Below are positions 1 to 9,873 of a stretch of 64,000 bases of DNA, one piece after another. This DNA comes from Acidimicrobiia bacterium. Lineage in GTDB: Bacteria > Actinomycetota > Acidimicrobiia > IMCC26256 > JAGNEX01. The position numbers were made by a program, and so were the translations under genes. Under the pieces are notes generated by a model. The model had not been told where the DNA came from. It made no database searches and was given only the letters and a program-made list of their open reading frames with translations. Each line of letters opens with the position of its first letter. Positions within the stretch are counted from its first letter, which is position 1. The DNA is taken from NCBI GenBank assembly GCA_020637365.1, contig JACJWE010000002.1, forward strand, positions 930,001-994,000. The letters are read 5' to 3'.

Positions 1-3000
1 GCGCGGTGATGGAGCCGTATGCGATCTTTTCGGTGTTGGTGATGTCGGGTGTGGCCGCTCGGGTTGCTGTGGTGAGCGGGTCGACCGGTGCGATCGCTGC
101 GGTTGGTGAGCCGGCGACGGTGTAGCCGGGTTCGGGTGCTTCGGTGATGACATAGGTGCAGTCATCTCCGTCGGCGGTGGTCTTCACGAGGCCGGTGAAC
201 CACGCGACACCGTTTGAGTCGGTGACGGCGGTTGCCGAGGTGGTGCAGCCATCGACGACGGGGCTGTTGGCGGCGTGCATGATCCAGCCCGACCGGTCTT
301 CGGCGCTGGTCAGTTCGGTGCCAGCAGAGTCGTAGACCGATTTGGTGATGACGATGTCGCCGTAGGTCGAGACGGTGTCTGCCTTGTTGGTGACTTGGTC
401 TTCAAAGACGGTTTGGTTGTTCACCGCGTCTGGGTTGACCGTCAACGGCAACGCATCGGTGGTCGAGTACCCAGCTTGTGGCGCTTCGGTCACCGAGTAC
501 TCGCACTGGTCGCCATCCGCGTTGATGTCGACGATGTTTTCGAAGTGTGCGAGCCCGTCCGTGCCGGTGACGGCGACTGCTGGGTTTGAACATCCGGCCA
601 TCGTCGAGGTGGCGATGAACGTCCAACCCGAAGCATCAGCGACCGGGTCGCCTGCGGGGTCAAGGACGATCTTCTGAATGTCGAAGCCCGACAAGGTCTG
701 ATTCTCGGTGTTGGTAAACACGACCGGAGTCGCGCCCGTGACGGTGTCCTGGCTGGCTGATGGCGTGACCGCATAACCCGCCTGAGTGACTTCGGTGACG
801 GTGTACTCACACGGTGTGGTGGAGCCCGGCGGCATGTCGATCAGATCCGAGAACACGGCGACACCGTTGTTATCGGTGATCGCGTAGACAGGTCCGGTCG
901 TGCACGGCGCGGTACCGGTCAGGGTGAACACCCAGTTCCCGAGCAGCGCGTCGCTGTCCGTTCCGCCTTCGAGCAGGTCGCCGGTCGTTGGGTCGGCTGA
1001 GGGGTCGACGTTCTTGTACACGATCACTGACGACTCTGTCGCGATTGGGTCGGCGGTGTTCATGACGACCAGATCGGTGCCGTCTGCTTCCTGGCCCGTT
1101 GTCGGCACGTCGCCCGACACCGTGTAGCCGGGGATCGCAACCTCATCGACGTCATAGACGCAGGTCTCCCCGTTTGCGTTGACATCGATCAGGTTCGGGA
1201 ACGTCGCGTCACCGTTGCTGTCGGTGACAGCGGTGGCCGAAGCGGTGCAACCTTCCTGGGTGGAGGACACCACGAAGGTCCATCCTGCGCGCTCGGCGGG
1301 TGCTGGTTGGTTGAGTCCATCGGTGACTGACTTGGAGACCGAGAGCGACCCCAACGTCTTGTTCTGAGTGTTCTGGAACGGAGCATCGCCGCCGACGGCC
1401 ACTCCCGTCGCCGGGTTGGCGTCGACCTCGTACCCAACCTGCTCAACCTCGGTGACGGTGTACTCACACGCAGTGTTCGAGCCAGCGGGCGTGTCGACGA
1501 CGTCGGGGAACGTTGCATCGCCATTAGCGTCGGTGATCGCGTAGACAGGCCCAGCGGTACAACCCGCGAGTGCGGGATCGTTCACGAGCGTGAATATCCA
1601 CCCGCCGTTTAGAGGATCGCCGTTTGCGAGCTGCGAACCGTTCACGACCACGGTCTTGTCGACGGTGATCGTGCCGGTGGTCGTACCGACGTTGGTGACG
1701 TCGTAGGTTGGCCCGGATCCCACGGCGTCCGGGTCGGCGGCGGTCGGCGGCGCGACCGTGTTGACGTAGCCGTCCTTCAGGATTTCGGTCACCTCGTACG
1801 CGCAGGCATCGCCAGTCGCTGAAGTGTCGACCACAGTAAAGGTAGCGAGCCCAGAACCGTCGGTGGTTGCGACGGCGGTTTGGGTGCAGCCCTCTTGCGA
1901 ACTAGCAGCGACAAACACCCAGTTTGACGGATCACCGTCGCCGCCTTGGACCGTCTTCTGAATCGAGAACTCGCCGATGGTCTGAATCTCGGCGTTCGTT
2001 ACGGTCGCCTGTGGCGCGGCGGGGGCGGGGTCCTCAGGTAGGACCGGCGTCGTTGGGTCCACGGTCACGTCATAACCATCGGGCACCTGTTCGGAGATCG
2101 TGTACTCACAGATGGTGCCGTCAGCGGTCTCCATGACGAGGCCGTCGAACGTGGCGATACCGGTGGTGTCGGTGAGAGTAACCGCCGTGGTCGTACAGCC
2201 CGACTGGCCGGACGACGCCGTGATCGCCCACCCCTCAAGGTCGCTCGGATCGGTCAGCAGCGTACCGTCAGCGGTCTCGACCGCCTTGTCCACCACGATC
2301 GAGCCGTAGGTCGCGGTGGCGTCAGCTCGGTTGGTGATCTTCGGAATGGCGGCAGAGTGCGGGTCACCAGTAGCTGGCACGCCCGACACGGTGTAACCCG
2401 CCTGGACGGCTTCGGTCACGGTGTACGTACATGCCGTTCCCGAGGGGCTGGTCTTGATCACGTCAAACAGGGCAATCCCGGTGCTGTCCGTGGTCGCGAC
2501 GGCAGTAGGCGTACAACCGGGCTCGTTGCCGCTAGCGATGAACGTCCACCCACCGCGGAGGCCGGTATCGATCACACCAGAAGAGTTGTAGACCTCCTTT
2601 TCGACTTTGAATGAGCCCATCTCGAGTAGTTCTTGGTTGACGAAGGCGACGGTGTCGCCGGCCTCGGCATCGGTGAGGTCCGGGCTTGGCTGCGTCTGGG
2701 TGTACCCAGGCTGAGCAATCTCGACGATGGCGTACTGGCAGGTGGTGCCGGTCGGAGTCATAGCAACGACGTCGAACGAAGCGTCGCCGTTGGAGTCGGT
2801 AACCGCGTAGACCGGTCCCTGCGTACAGGCCGAGTCGGCCGTCGTCGTCGACAGCACGAACGTCCAGTCAGCGTTGATGTTGGCGGTCGGCACAGCGTCG
2901 CCGTTCTCGTCCACGACGCTCTTTGTAACGTCGATCGTGCCGGTGGTCGCGGCAGCATTCATGACGTCCGTATTCGGGTAGGGCGCTGTGTCGGTCGGGG

Positions 3001-5302
3001 TTCCCGTGATCGTGCCGGTTGGCGTCGTTTGCACATAGCCGGCCTGCGGGATCTCCGTGACGGTGTAGGTACACGGTGTGCCGCCTGCGGTCTCGGTCAT
3101 GACCTCAAACCTGGCGATGCCCGAAACGTCGGTGGTGGCGACGGCTGAGTCGGTACATCCCGGAATGTCGGCTTCGGCGATGAATACCCAGCCTTCGACG
3201 CTGGCTGAGCCATTGACCGTCTTGGTGATCGTGAACTGACCCGTGGCGGTTGTCACCGGCGTATTGGTGATCGTGCCGACGTTCACCGCAGGGACGGCCG
3301 GGTTCGTGGCCGTCACCGTGGAACCGGTTTGAGAAAAGCCCTCGCGCGGAATCTCAGTGACGACGTATGTGCAGGCCGTGCCGTTTGCCAGCATGTCGAC
3401 GAGGTTGCTAAATGTGGCCGTCGCCCCGACCGAGGTCGCCACCGCCGAACTGGTACAGCCCGCGACCGCTGGCGAGTTGGTTGCAACGAAGTAGAAGCCG
3501 GACGGGTCGCCTCCGCCGACGACGGTCTTGGTGACGGTGAGGTCTCCATAGGTGGTGCCACGGTTGGTGAACGTTCCGACGTTGTTGACCGAGCTCGTGA
3601 TCGGATTCGGGTTGACGTTGTTGAGCGAGCCGCCCGATGCGGGGCTTCGTCTGAACGAAGCCCTGTTGCTGGACTTCGGTGATGGTGTAGAGGCAGTACG
3701 GGGTTTCGTCAACGGCGACTGGTGTGTTGGTGTCGTAGCTGTCGATGCCCTTGTCGATGATCGGGTCGAAGGTCGCGACGCCGCTTGCGTTGGTCGTCGC
3801 GATCGCGACGGGCGTGCACTTGGGGTTCGTCGATGTAGCGACGAAGGTCCAGCCCGCGAGCGTGCCCGATGTGCGGCTGCCAAGGTTTTGGTGACGCTCA
3901 TATGACCCATCTCAGGCAGGTCATAGATGGCAACAGAGGCAGTGGACGCGTTGTTTGCAGGTACCGGGTCGTAGCGATCGTGACTTACATCGACCAGGTT
4001 GGTCTTGACTGCGCCATCAGGGTTCTTGGCGATCTTGTCGTCCCAGGTCCCTTGATGTCGAAGGCATAGTTGGCGCCCGCCGCTAGGTTGGCTGTGCGGG
4101 TGCAGGTGATCGTTCGGGCGGTCGAGTTGACCACGCAGTCCGATGGGTACTCGGTCGGTGTGAAGCCGTCGGGATAGGTGTCCACGACGACGATGTTCTT
4201 CGCGCCGTTGAAGGTGTAGCCGTCTGGATCCGTGCCCGTCGGGTTGTTGGTCGACGGTGAAACGTTGCTTACCTTGATCGTGTAGGTACTCGTTGCGGTA
4301 CCTGTCGTGTTGCCGCCGCCGTCTCGTGTCCGCTTGGGATAATCGACGGTCTTCGTCGTGGTGAGGTCGGCCTCGCATCCGCCAGAGGGGTGATCGACAC
4401 ACTTCCGTTTCCGCCGTTGCCGTTGCTGGCGCCGTTTCCGGCGGAGCCAATGCTGGTGGATCCGGTCGGAGCCAGATAACTCCCCGGTGGGTAGAACGAG
4501 CCGCCTGCGCCACCCCGCCGCCGGAGTCATCCTGGCCCGAAAACCAGTTGTTGTCGTTGTCTGCGCCGCCTGCGCCCCACCGTTGTAGCCACCGCCACCG
4601 CCGCCGCCGCCAGCACCGGGATACAGGCCATCACGGCTCGCTACCGGTCCGTTGCCGCCGACCCCAGTGTGGATACGAAAACTGATGAGCTTCCGGAGCC
4701 TCCGATTCCGGCGGACGAGTTGCCGTTTCCGCCGTTTCCGCCGTTGAGGCCCGACGCAGTGCCGCCGTAGTTGTCGGTTGCACCGCCGTTGTTGCGACCG
4801 CCAGCGCCGCCACCACCACCTGCGATGAGGTAGTACACGCCGCTCCAAAGACACCGGTTGCCGCGCCGCCAGCGCCGCTGTCGTCGTGGATGCCAGCGCC
4901 AGCGCCATTGCCGCCCGTGCGACCGAACCCTCCCGTGTATCCGCCGCCACCGCTGGAGTCGTTGAGTCGTGCTCCTCCACTGCCGACTTGTACCGAGATG
5001 TTCGTCCCCGGCAGGACCTTGACCTGGTTCACGGTGACCCGTGCACCTGAGCCACCTGAACCCTGGCCGTCTTCTTCGCTTCCGCCACCGCCGCCTATGG
5101 CGACGATGTCGAGGTAGCAGACGTCACTCGGCACGGTGTAGGTCTGCCCGCCGCCGGTATATCCGTAGTTCGATGTCGGCGCAGTCGATGCGGGCAACGG
5201 CGCTAATGCGCCAGCCTGCAGGACGGGTGATACCGCAGCGAGCATGACTGCGACGACGGTCAACAGCGCGACCGTCGCGCCGCGCACGCGGAACGACTCC
5301 AT
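1..5302 (-). CDS. Giant secreted surface adhesin A1 (Gly-rich + DUF11-like + at least 12 SpaA-like repeats), partial, frameshifted
   Basis: Starts at ATG 5302 after a GGGGGG ribosome site. Residues 10-33 form a signal peptide (hydrophobic run LLTVVAVMLAAVSPV). A glycine-rich domain follows (to about 4400), then a DUF11-like beta-sandwich (TYTIKVSNVSP, about 4370-4060). From about 3900 to the left edge there is a chain of SpaA/Cna-B-like prealbumin folds of about 105-115 residues. Each opens with a [VI]xKxV strand and holds a C-TYTVTE motif; units begin near 3890, 3550, 3240, 2950, 2620, 2320, 1990, 1690, 1360, 1030, 690, 370 and 30. From about 3640 to base 1 the frame is open without a stop, so the gene continues outside the window. 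Upstream of that, one-base shifts near 4850, 4600-4450, 4050, 3880 and 3642 (GGGG run) break the frame. A sortase signal is expected outside the window but not seen. Such chains act as stalks of wall-anchored adhesins. Confidence 0.8.
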
Positions 5303-5354
5303 TGAAATCCCCCCGCGCCATGAACCTAGCGGTTCAAACCTGGGCGCTGCCCTA

Positions 5355-5393
5355 GACGCACGTCACCTCCCCAGTGACGATCCCCAGTGCGTC
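5355..5393 (-). promoter_or_regulatory. Structured 5' leader stem-loop of adhesin A1
   Basis: On the minus strand the leader folds as nested inverted repeats. The outer arms GACGCA/TGCGTC (5388-5393 with 5355-5360) enclose the inner arms CGTCAC/GTGACG (5374-5379 with 5361-5366). Closer to the start codon are GGGC-AGC-GCCC and the overlapping alternatives GGTT-GAACC and GAACC-GCTA-GGTTC. It lies between the predicted transcription start and ATG 5302. It resembles no riboswitch family I recognise. Confidence 0.35.
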
Positions 5394-5404
5394 CAGACAT
5401 TCGG

Positions 5405-5433
5405 ACGGTAAGAGCTAACGCTGTTCGTGTCAA
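5405..5433 (-). promoter_or_regulatory. Promoter P1 of adhesin A1
   Basis: The minus strand reads TTGACA (5433-5428), a 17-base spacer, then TACCGT (5410-5405). This matches the actinobacterial sigma-A pattern TTGACA-N17-TAnnnT. The predicted start near 5398 gives a leader of about 96 bases. Confidence 0.55.
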
Positions 5434-5674
5434 GGAAGTGCCTGCGGTCAGGGGCAGAACTTAAGCAACGACGGAGACTCTGTTAGGGGAGCATCATTTT
5501 CAGACCGCTGACAGCCGAAGCACCTGCGTCATTATTCCCACGTCCGATCACAGGGGTTCGGACGTGTTGGGTCGCAACAGGGAGCGATCTCTAACGGGAA
5601 TCACGGGGAGCAGGTGGGCTATCGCGCTTGCTGCCCCCAATAGCAGCCCCCTGAGCGTGATAGTCCCGCCGCGC

Positions 5675-5703
5675 ACGCTACGAGTTAACACTGTTCGTGT
5701 CAA
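5675..5703 (-). promoter_or_regulatory. Second, near-identical promoter copy P2 upstream of adhesin A1
   Basis: The minus strand reads TTGACA (5703-5698), a 17-base spacer, then TAGCGT (5680-5675). The stretch TTGACACGAACAG is identical to P1. It overlaps the inverted repeat TTGACAC-N5-GTGTTAA, a possible operator. It looks like a duplicated promoter segment, and what it drives besides A1 is not clear. Confidence 0.45.
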
Positions 5704-6140
5704 CACACGTTCGCCGTGGCCACAAAGGCTTAAACCCTGCAGTCCACGGCAGGCGTTCTGCTCGCTGCGCGATTCGTGTTCGGCTGGGAGGTCGTCATGC
5801 CCCAGTCGAGTTTCGCGGACCACCCGAGCCGTCAAGGGAACGGTAAGGTGCACCGCTCGGCGTCCGTCTAGCACGAACGGCGGGGCACGGCACTCCAACA
5901 AATAACGACAACGCGCCTACCTCGGCCCATCGGAGCGGCATGCTCGGCCTCGACGCGCGGATCGCCGAGCACCGATTTCGATTCAAGGTCATTGGTTGGG
6001 TCAAGACGGCCGGTGGATCGATTCTCTGCAGCCGCATTCGCCACTTGATCGTTGCGGTGCCACAATGGCCAGTTATCTCGCAGGTTGACGCGTGCGTTGT
6101 TGACCCATGGGTGACTGGTTTGCTGGTGAAAGGCCCCCTG
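5704..6140. other. Intergenic, no supported gene
   Basis: Open frames here overlap on both strands and show no family resemblance. The longest antisense frame has a hydrophobic stretch near 5600-5680, but no ribosome site. I see no convincing gene. It separates adhesin A1 from the divergent RES/Xre pair. Confidence 0.4.
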
Positions 6141-7511
6141 ATGGAAGTAGACAACCGTGTGGCGGTCGAATCTCACGACGAGCCGGTTTTTCCACCAGTC
6201 TCTGTTGATGTGCCAGACGCGGTGGCGGTACCGGCGCAAGTGGTCTCCCACCTTGAACAGGTCCGCGAAGAGATGGGCCTCGACAGCGGCGATTTAGAGT
6301 GTCTTGATCTCCTGAAATGCAACTCGCCTGCTGAAGTCGCGAAGGTGATCGAAGTTCGGGGTTTCTTCGGTGGCCTTTCACCGTCCCTGTCCCTGGAAGC
6401 GGGTGAAGGGCCTGACGGACCGGCAAAGAAAATGCTTGAGTGGTTGGGTCGCCTGAGCTCAGTGGTCGGCTCGACGGCGATCGAGCACGTTGAGGACCGG
6501 GTCCGCATGTTTCTCCACTACCAAATGGGTGTGGAAGTAGACGCGTTGGTGCGCCTCGCCGGGCTACCGGAGGGTCAAGGCAGCCCGTCGTCCCGTGCTG
6601 AGGTCACGGCAATTCTGCGGTGTGACCCTCAAACCAAAGGCCTCTCGTGGTGTCAACTCTCTCGTGAGAGGTTGTATCGATCAGCCCAGACTGTGCGACA
6701 CGTGCGATCTGTATTGGAGACTGCATTCGGAGTCGGGAAGCCTGTGTCGCAGAGCCTCGCTGTCATCGACAGTGTTGTGCACGTGGTGGGGAAGAGCGGG
6801 ATGGATCTGGGTCTTGCTGCCAGGGTGTGGTCCGCCACAGGCGTCGACGGCAGGCAGGCATTATCGATACTGGCAGAGGGAACGCCGAGTATCGCCCGGC
6901 GGAGGTGCTACGAAGTTCTCAAGGAGTTGCCTGGAGCGGTCGACAACCACAAGGTGACAGACGTCGACTCCGCTGAGAGCTTCAGAGAGGTTTTGCGTGA
7001 CTTCGGGCTAGAGGGACGCGAAGCCCACCTTGCCGGCTTGTTTAGGTCGGCATGGGCCAGCGGGTCAGATTTCTGGTTCGGGACGGCCGATGACGTCCCC
7101 GCGGATGCCGAGGCTGCCGCGCTGGCCCGTGGCGTTGCATCACAGATGTTGGTGGTCGAAATGACTCTGAGCGTCGAAGAGTTCGCGGCTCGCCGCCAGG
7201 TGAACGTCGATGACGTTTGGCGAGCGATTCAAAAACATGAGGTCGTTGTATACCGGGACGGAGAGCAACGTCTCTTGCCGTCATGGCAGTTCCAGAGTGA
7301 CGAGGGCTCTGAGCTCCTCAGCGGACTGGGCATGATCACAGACCGTCTGTATGAAGCGCAGTTGAGCCCTGCGACGGCGAGCATGTTCATGGTTCGGCCG
7401 ACGGATGCCCTCATCGACAATCACGGCGATCCACAGAGCCCTCGATCTTGGCTCGCTTGCGGTCGTGACCCCGTGGTGGTGGCGGAGCTCATTTCAGCGT
7501 TGGCTCGTTGA
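6141..7511 (+). CDS. Long Xre/MbcA/ParS-type antitoxin of a RES toxin pair
   Basis: I chose ATG 6141 (456 residues) because GAAAGG precedes it. The frame stays open to 5940, but the extra 67 residues look non-coding. The C-terminal about 60 residues resemble the Xre/MbcA/ParS toxin-binding domain, ending in SPRSWLACGRDP followed by a short helix. A segment near residue 350 (TLSVEEFAARRQVNVDDVWR) looks like a helix-turn-helix. The remaining roughly 300 residues are helical and unassigned, whereas usual partners of RES toxins are about 150 residues. It overlaps the RES gene by TTGA, so the two are probably translationally coupled. By family it should bind and neutralise the RES toxin and autoregulate. 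The role of the long middle part is unknown. Confidence 0.6.
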   Translation: MEVDNRVAVESHDEPVFPPVSVDVPDAVAVPAQVVSHLEQVREEMGLDSGDLECLDLLKCNSPAEVAKVIEVRGFFGGLSPSLSLEAGEGPDGPAKKMLEWLGRLSSVVGSTAIEHVEDRVRMFLHYQMGVEVDALVRLAGLPEGQGSPSSRAEVTAILRCDPQTKGLSWCQLSRERLYRSAQTVRHVRSVLETAFGVGKPVSQSLAVIDSVVHVVGKSGMDLGLAARVWSATGVDGRQALSILAEGTPSIARRRCYEVLKELPGAVDNHKVTDVDSAESFREVLRDFGLEGREAHLAGLFRSAWASGSDFWFGTADDVPADAEAAALARGVASQMLVVEMTLSVEEFAARRQVNVDDVWRAIQKHEVVVYRDGEQRLLPSWQFQSDEGSELLSGLGMITDRLYEAQLSPATASMFMVRPTDALIDNHGDPQSPRSWLACGRDPVVVAELISALAR

Positions 7512-8199
7512 GCTCCTACTTCGACAGAAAACTGCCGGAGCCCGACGTGCACCGAATCAGGGGTGCGTGGGCCGATCGCGATGTGGTTGAGCTGCCCTCA
7601 GATTCTCGTCAGCTGTGGTACCGCATGTACCCACGGGGTGGCCCATATCCGACGGAGTGGAATGTCTTCAGAGACTATGGCCCTCTTCCTGGTGGCGGGC
7701 GTTTCGATCCACACGGTGGGAAGCCCGGACCGAGCGATCAGAACGTCCTGTATCTCGCTGACTCGATCACCACGGTGATCGCTGAAGGTTGTCAGAGCGC
7801 CTCATCGATCCAGCCGATACCCGTGACCGGTACATCGCCGAGTTTCTATTGGAGGAGTCGGTGCGTGTCCTCGACCTCCGCGGAGCGTGGCCCACACGAG
7901 CTGGGGCGAGTCAGCTTTTGGTGGCGGCCAACCACTCGCGTCCCCAACGTTATGCCCGGGTGCTGTACCGGGAGTATGTCCGGTCAAGCCCAAGACTGCT
8001 CGACGGCGTGATGTGGCGTTCGTCGATGGACGGGAATGGTCGGTGCCTCGCACTTTGGAACTGCGAGTCCGCGCTGCCAGCAACACCTGATCAGGATCGT
8101 TCCTTGGCGGACCCAACGCTGCGACGAACCGTCACGCGTGCTGCTGGCGAACTCGGCTACGACTTGGCAGCCCTGACAACCCTCACGATGGGCCCATAG
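7508..8199 (+). CDS. RES-domain toxin, one frameshift
   Basis: TTG 7508 overlaps the antitoxin stop. The product matches RES-family toxins: LWYRMYP near residue 36, the arginine in GGGRFDPH near residue 63, then VLYLADSITTVIAEG, where the family has its Tyr and Glu active-site region. After about 7790 the frame changes; the second half continues as ERLIDPADTRDRYIA and VLDLRG to a stop at 8199. Inserting one base (CAGAGCGC to CAGGAGCGC) restores a single protein of about 230 residues. RES toxins (Res, MbcT) deplete NAD+ by phosphorolysis or glycohydrolysis. Order antitoxin-toxin is typical for Xre-RES modules. Confidence 0.7.
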
Positions 8200-8290
8200 C
8201 CTTCGGATGAGAGCCTGGGGCCAGCACTCGCGCCGATCTTCCGATCCGCAAGTTTGAGTTGGGCCGCGGCTCTGTAGCAACACGTCCTGC

Positions 8291-8375
8291 GACCGCCCCG
8301 AACAATCTCAAATTCCGACAGTGGTGCTGACTCCTGATTCCGGACACCGTCCCGCCGGGACCATCGATTTTCTAA
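8291..8375 (+). pseudogene. Degenerate 3' end of a csaA-like gene
   Basis: In one frame the segment reads EQSQIPTVVLTPDSG then RPAGTIDF. This aligns with the end of the intact CsaA at 11400 (EQAQATPLYVADAVRPGSPI). The nucleotide similarity continues past the stop codon as a 91-base direct repeat. Nothing of the CsaA N-terminus is seen upstream. It is probably a leftover of a duplication. Confidence 0.45.
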
Positions 8376-8455
8376 GAGCTACTGCCGAGACATGCGGCCG
8401 TTGCAGCGATCGGGTTCGGACGGACGGGCTTGGCGCCTCGTCTCGTCGATGCCTC
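8365..8455 (+). repeat. Direct repeat copy 1, csaA 3' flank
   Basis: This copy is imperfectly identical to 11390-11481. Shared blocks include GAGACATGCGGCCGTTGC and GGTTCGGACGGACGGGC. The two copies flank about 2.9 kb holding the VOC, Phd-VapC, methyltransferase, rhodanese and csaA sequences. Confidence 0.7.
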
Positions 8456-8517
8456 GCTTGATCCGGGAAGGTCTGCGGTCCGGCTACCAGGTTGGTTCAC
8501 GCGCCTAGGCCAGCGCT

Positions 8518-8955
8518 TCACCTGAGCGGCTGCGCCAGCCCGATGACGATCCCTTCGGGACCGTGCAGATAGCAGAGTCGATAGACATCGGCGTAGCGGG
8601 CGATCTCACCGGCTAACTCGCCGCCCAGTGCGCACAGTCGTTGGACCATTGCGTCGATGTCATCGACTTCAAACATGATTCGGCGATAGCCCAGCGTGTT
8701 CGCAGGAGCGCCGTAGGGCAGGGTGCGTACGGCTGCAGGAGATCGGTATCGCGCGAGTTCAACCCGCCCGTCACCCGTAGGGATACGCATCATCGCGATA
8801 TCAACCACCTGCTGGTCGAGGCCGACGACGCGGGCAGCCCAGTCGCCGTCGATCAGCGCTGTCCCTTCCAGCTCCATGCCGAGCGCCTCAAAGAACTCGA
8901 TCGCCCGGTCCAGGTCCTCGACGACAATCCCAACGTTGTCCATCCTCAAACCCAC
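8518..8955 (-). CDS. VOC/glyoxalase-fold family protein
   Basis: A GTG at 8955, five bases after AAGGGG, gives about 145 residues, the usual size for a single-domain VOC protein. ATG 8943 is the alternative. The opening MDNVGIVVEDLDRAIEFFEA and the later LGYRRIMFEVDDIDAMVQRL are the two beta-alpha-beta-beta-beta halves. The end LCYLHGPEGIVIGLAQ carries the usual Gly-Pro-Glu-Gly turn. Metal ligands at the expected places are not all obvious, so substrate and reaction cannot be given. The much longer upstream extension to 9183 looks non-coding. Confidence 0.75.
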   Translation of the reverse strand: MGLRMDNVGIVVEDLDRAIEFFEALGMELEGTALIDGDWAARVVGLDQQVVDIAMMRIPTGDGRVELARYRSPAAVRTLPYGAPANTLGYRRIMFEVDDIDAMVQRLCALGGELAGEIARYADVYRLCYLHGPEGIVIGLAQPLR

Positions 8956-9076
8956 AGAATCCCCTTCTTTCACGGCTGCTTCTCTCTGGCGGCTCGCTGC
9001 GGCGCACCGCCTCGATGTCTCGTCAAACCCGCAGCCGCCCGCCGAGTTGACCGACCAGGCTGATCCTGGTCGCTCG

Positions 9077-9548
9077 CTACGCTGCGCAGGCGGGCTGCCC
9101 TCCGTCACGGCAGATCCCCGTCGAGGCCGCCCAAACGAGGGCCCCTGTGCCGAGTCGGCGGGCGTTACTGCCGCGCGCGTCAACTACGTCCACCTCATAG
9201 GGATCGAAGCTGCCATCGGCCGTGATCAGCGTCAGTGCTTCGAGCTGCGCCTGCGCGATGAGCATCCGATCGAAGGGATCGCGATGGTGCAGCGGAAGCG
9301 TGGGGAGCCCGCTCCGCATGCTGGACCGAGATGCCCAGCGGGATGAAGCCCCCCGACACCAGCGCGCCGGCGAGCCCGTCGGGTGTCGTGAGCTTGCCCA
9401 GTTCCCGCTTGATTCCCAGCTCCCAAGGAGTAACCGCCGAAAAGAAGGCTTCGTCGGCCTGCTCGATCACCTTGCGGGACCGCTCCCCGAGGGAATCGTT
9501 GTCTTCGAGCCACCACAGGGCGACATGGCTGTCGAGGAGGATCCTCAC
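9077..9548 (-). CDS. vapC: PIN-domain toxin VapC, one frameshift
   Basis: GTG 9548 overlaps the antitoxin stop (GTGA). The start VRILLDSHVALWWLEDN carries the first PIN aspartate. ELGIKRELGKL supplies the conserved acidic residue of the PIN site, and DPFDRMLIAQAQ the next aspartates. ITADGSFDPYEVDVVDA closes the fold. The frame shifts near 9316, so the gene reads as two pieces; one corrected base gives a protein of about 155 residues. VapC toxins are Mg2+-dependent RNases. The sub-family (COG3744-like) is inferred from the LLDSHVALWW start. Confidence 0.75.
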
Positions 9549-9802
9549 GTCGTGTTCCCAGATGCGGAATTCTCGAACATGGCTACGACCTCTGCGTCGG
9601 AAGCGACTGCGTCCGCGCTGCCACGAACGCGACCCGCCCAATGGCCGGGCACCCGAGTAGGTCGCTCCTGTGTCCAGGGAACGATCCTGGCGACCGGATG
9701 CCCGTTGCGAGCAACGATCACCTCGACGCCCGCCTCCGCGTCGCGGATCAACTCCGACAGCCGCGACTTGGCATCGTGTGTGTTCACTACTCGAGTCACC
9801 AT
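9545..9802 (-). CDS. Phd/YefM-family antitoxin of the VapC pair
   Basis: The protein has 85 residues. The N-terminus VVNTHDAKSRLSELIRDAEA and IVARNGHPVARIVP is the Phd/YefM DNA-binding dimer fold. The C-terminus (about residues 50-85) is the flexible toxin-binding tail. ATG 9802 is the only sensible start. It is coupled by a 4-base overlap to the PIN toxin gene and probably represses the operon together with it. Confidence 0.85.
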   Translation of the reverse strand: MVTRVVNTHDAKSRLSELIRDAEAGVEVIVARNGHPVARIVPWTQERPTRVPGHWAGRVRGSADAVASDAEVVAMFENSASGNTT

Positions 9803-9873
9803 GGTCCTAGCTTAGCTAAGGCCGTGTTGCGGGATTCCTCGAGTACGCAGCCAGTTGTACGGGCCCTCGACGG

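Noticed and set aside
5303..5400. Known c-di-GMP riboswitch in the adhesin A1 leader
   Set aside because: The conserved GEMM core sequences are not present, although the leader is clearly structured.
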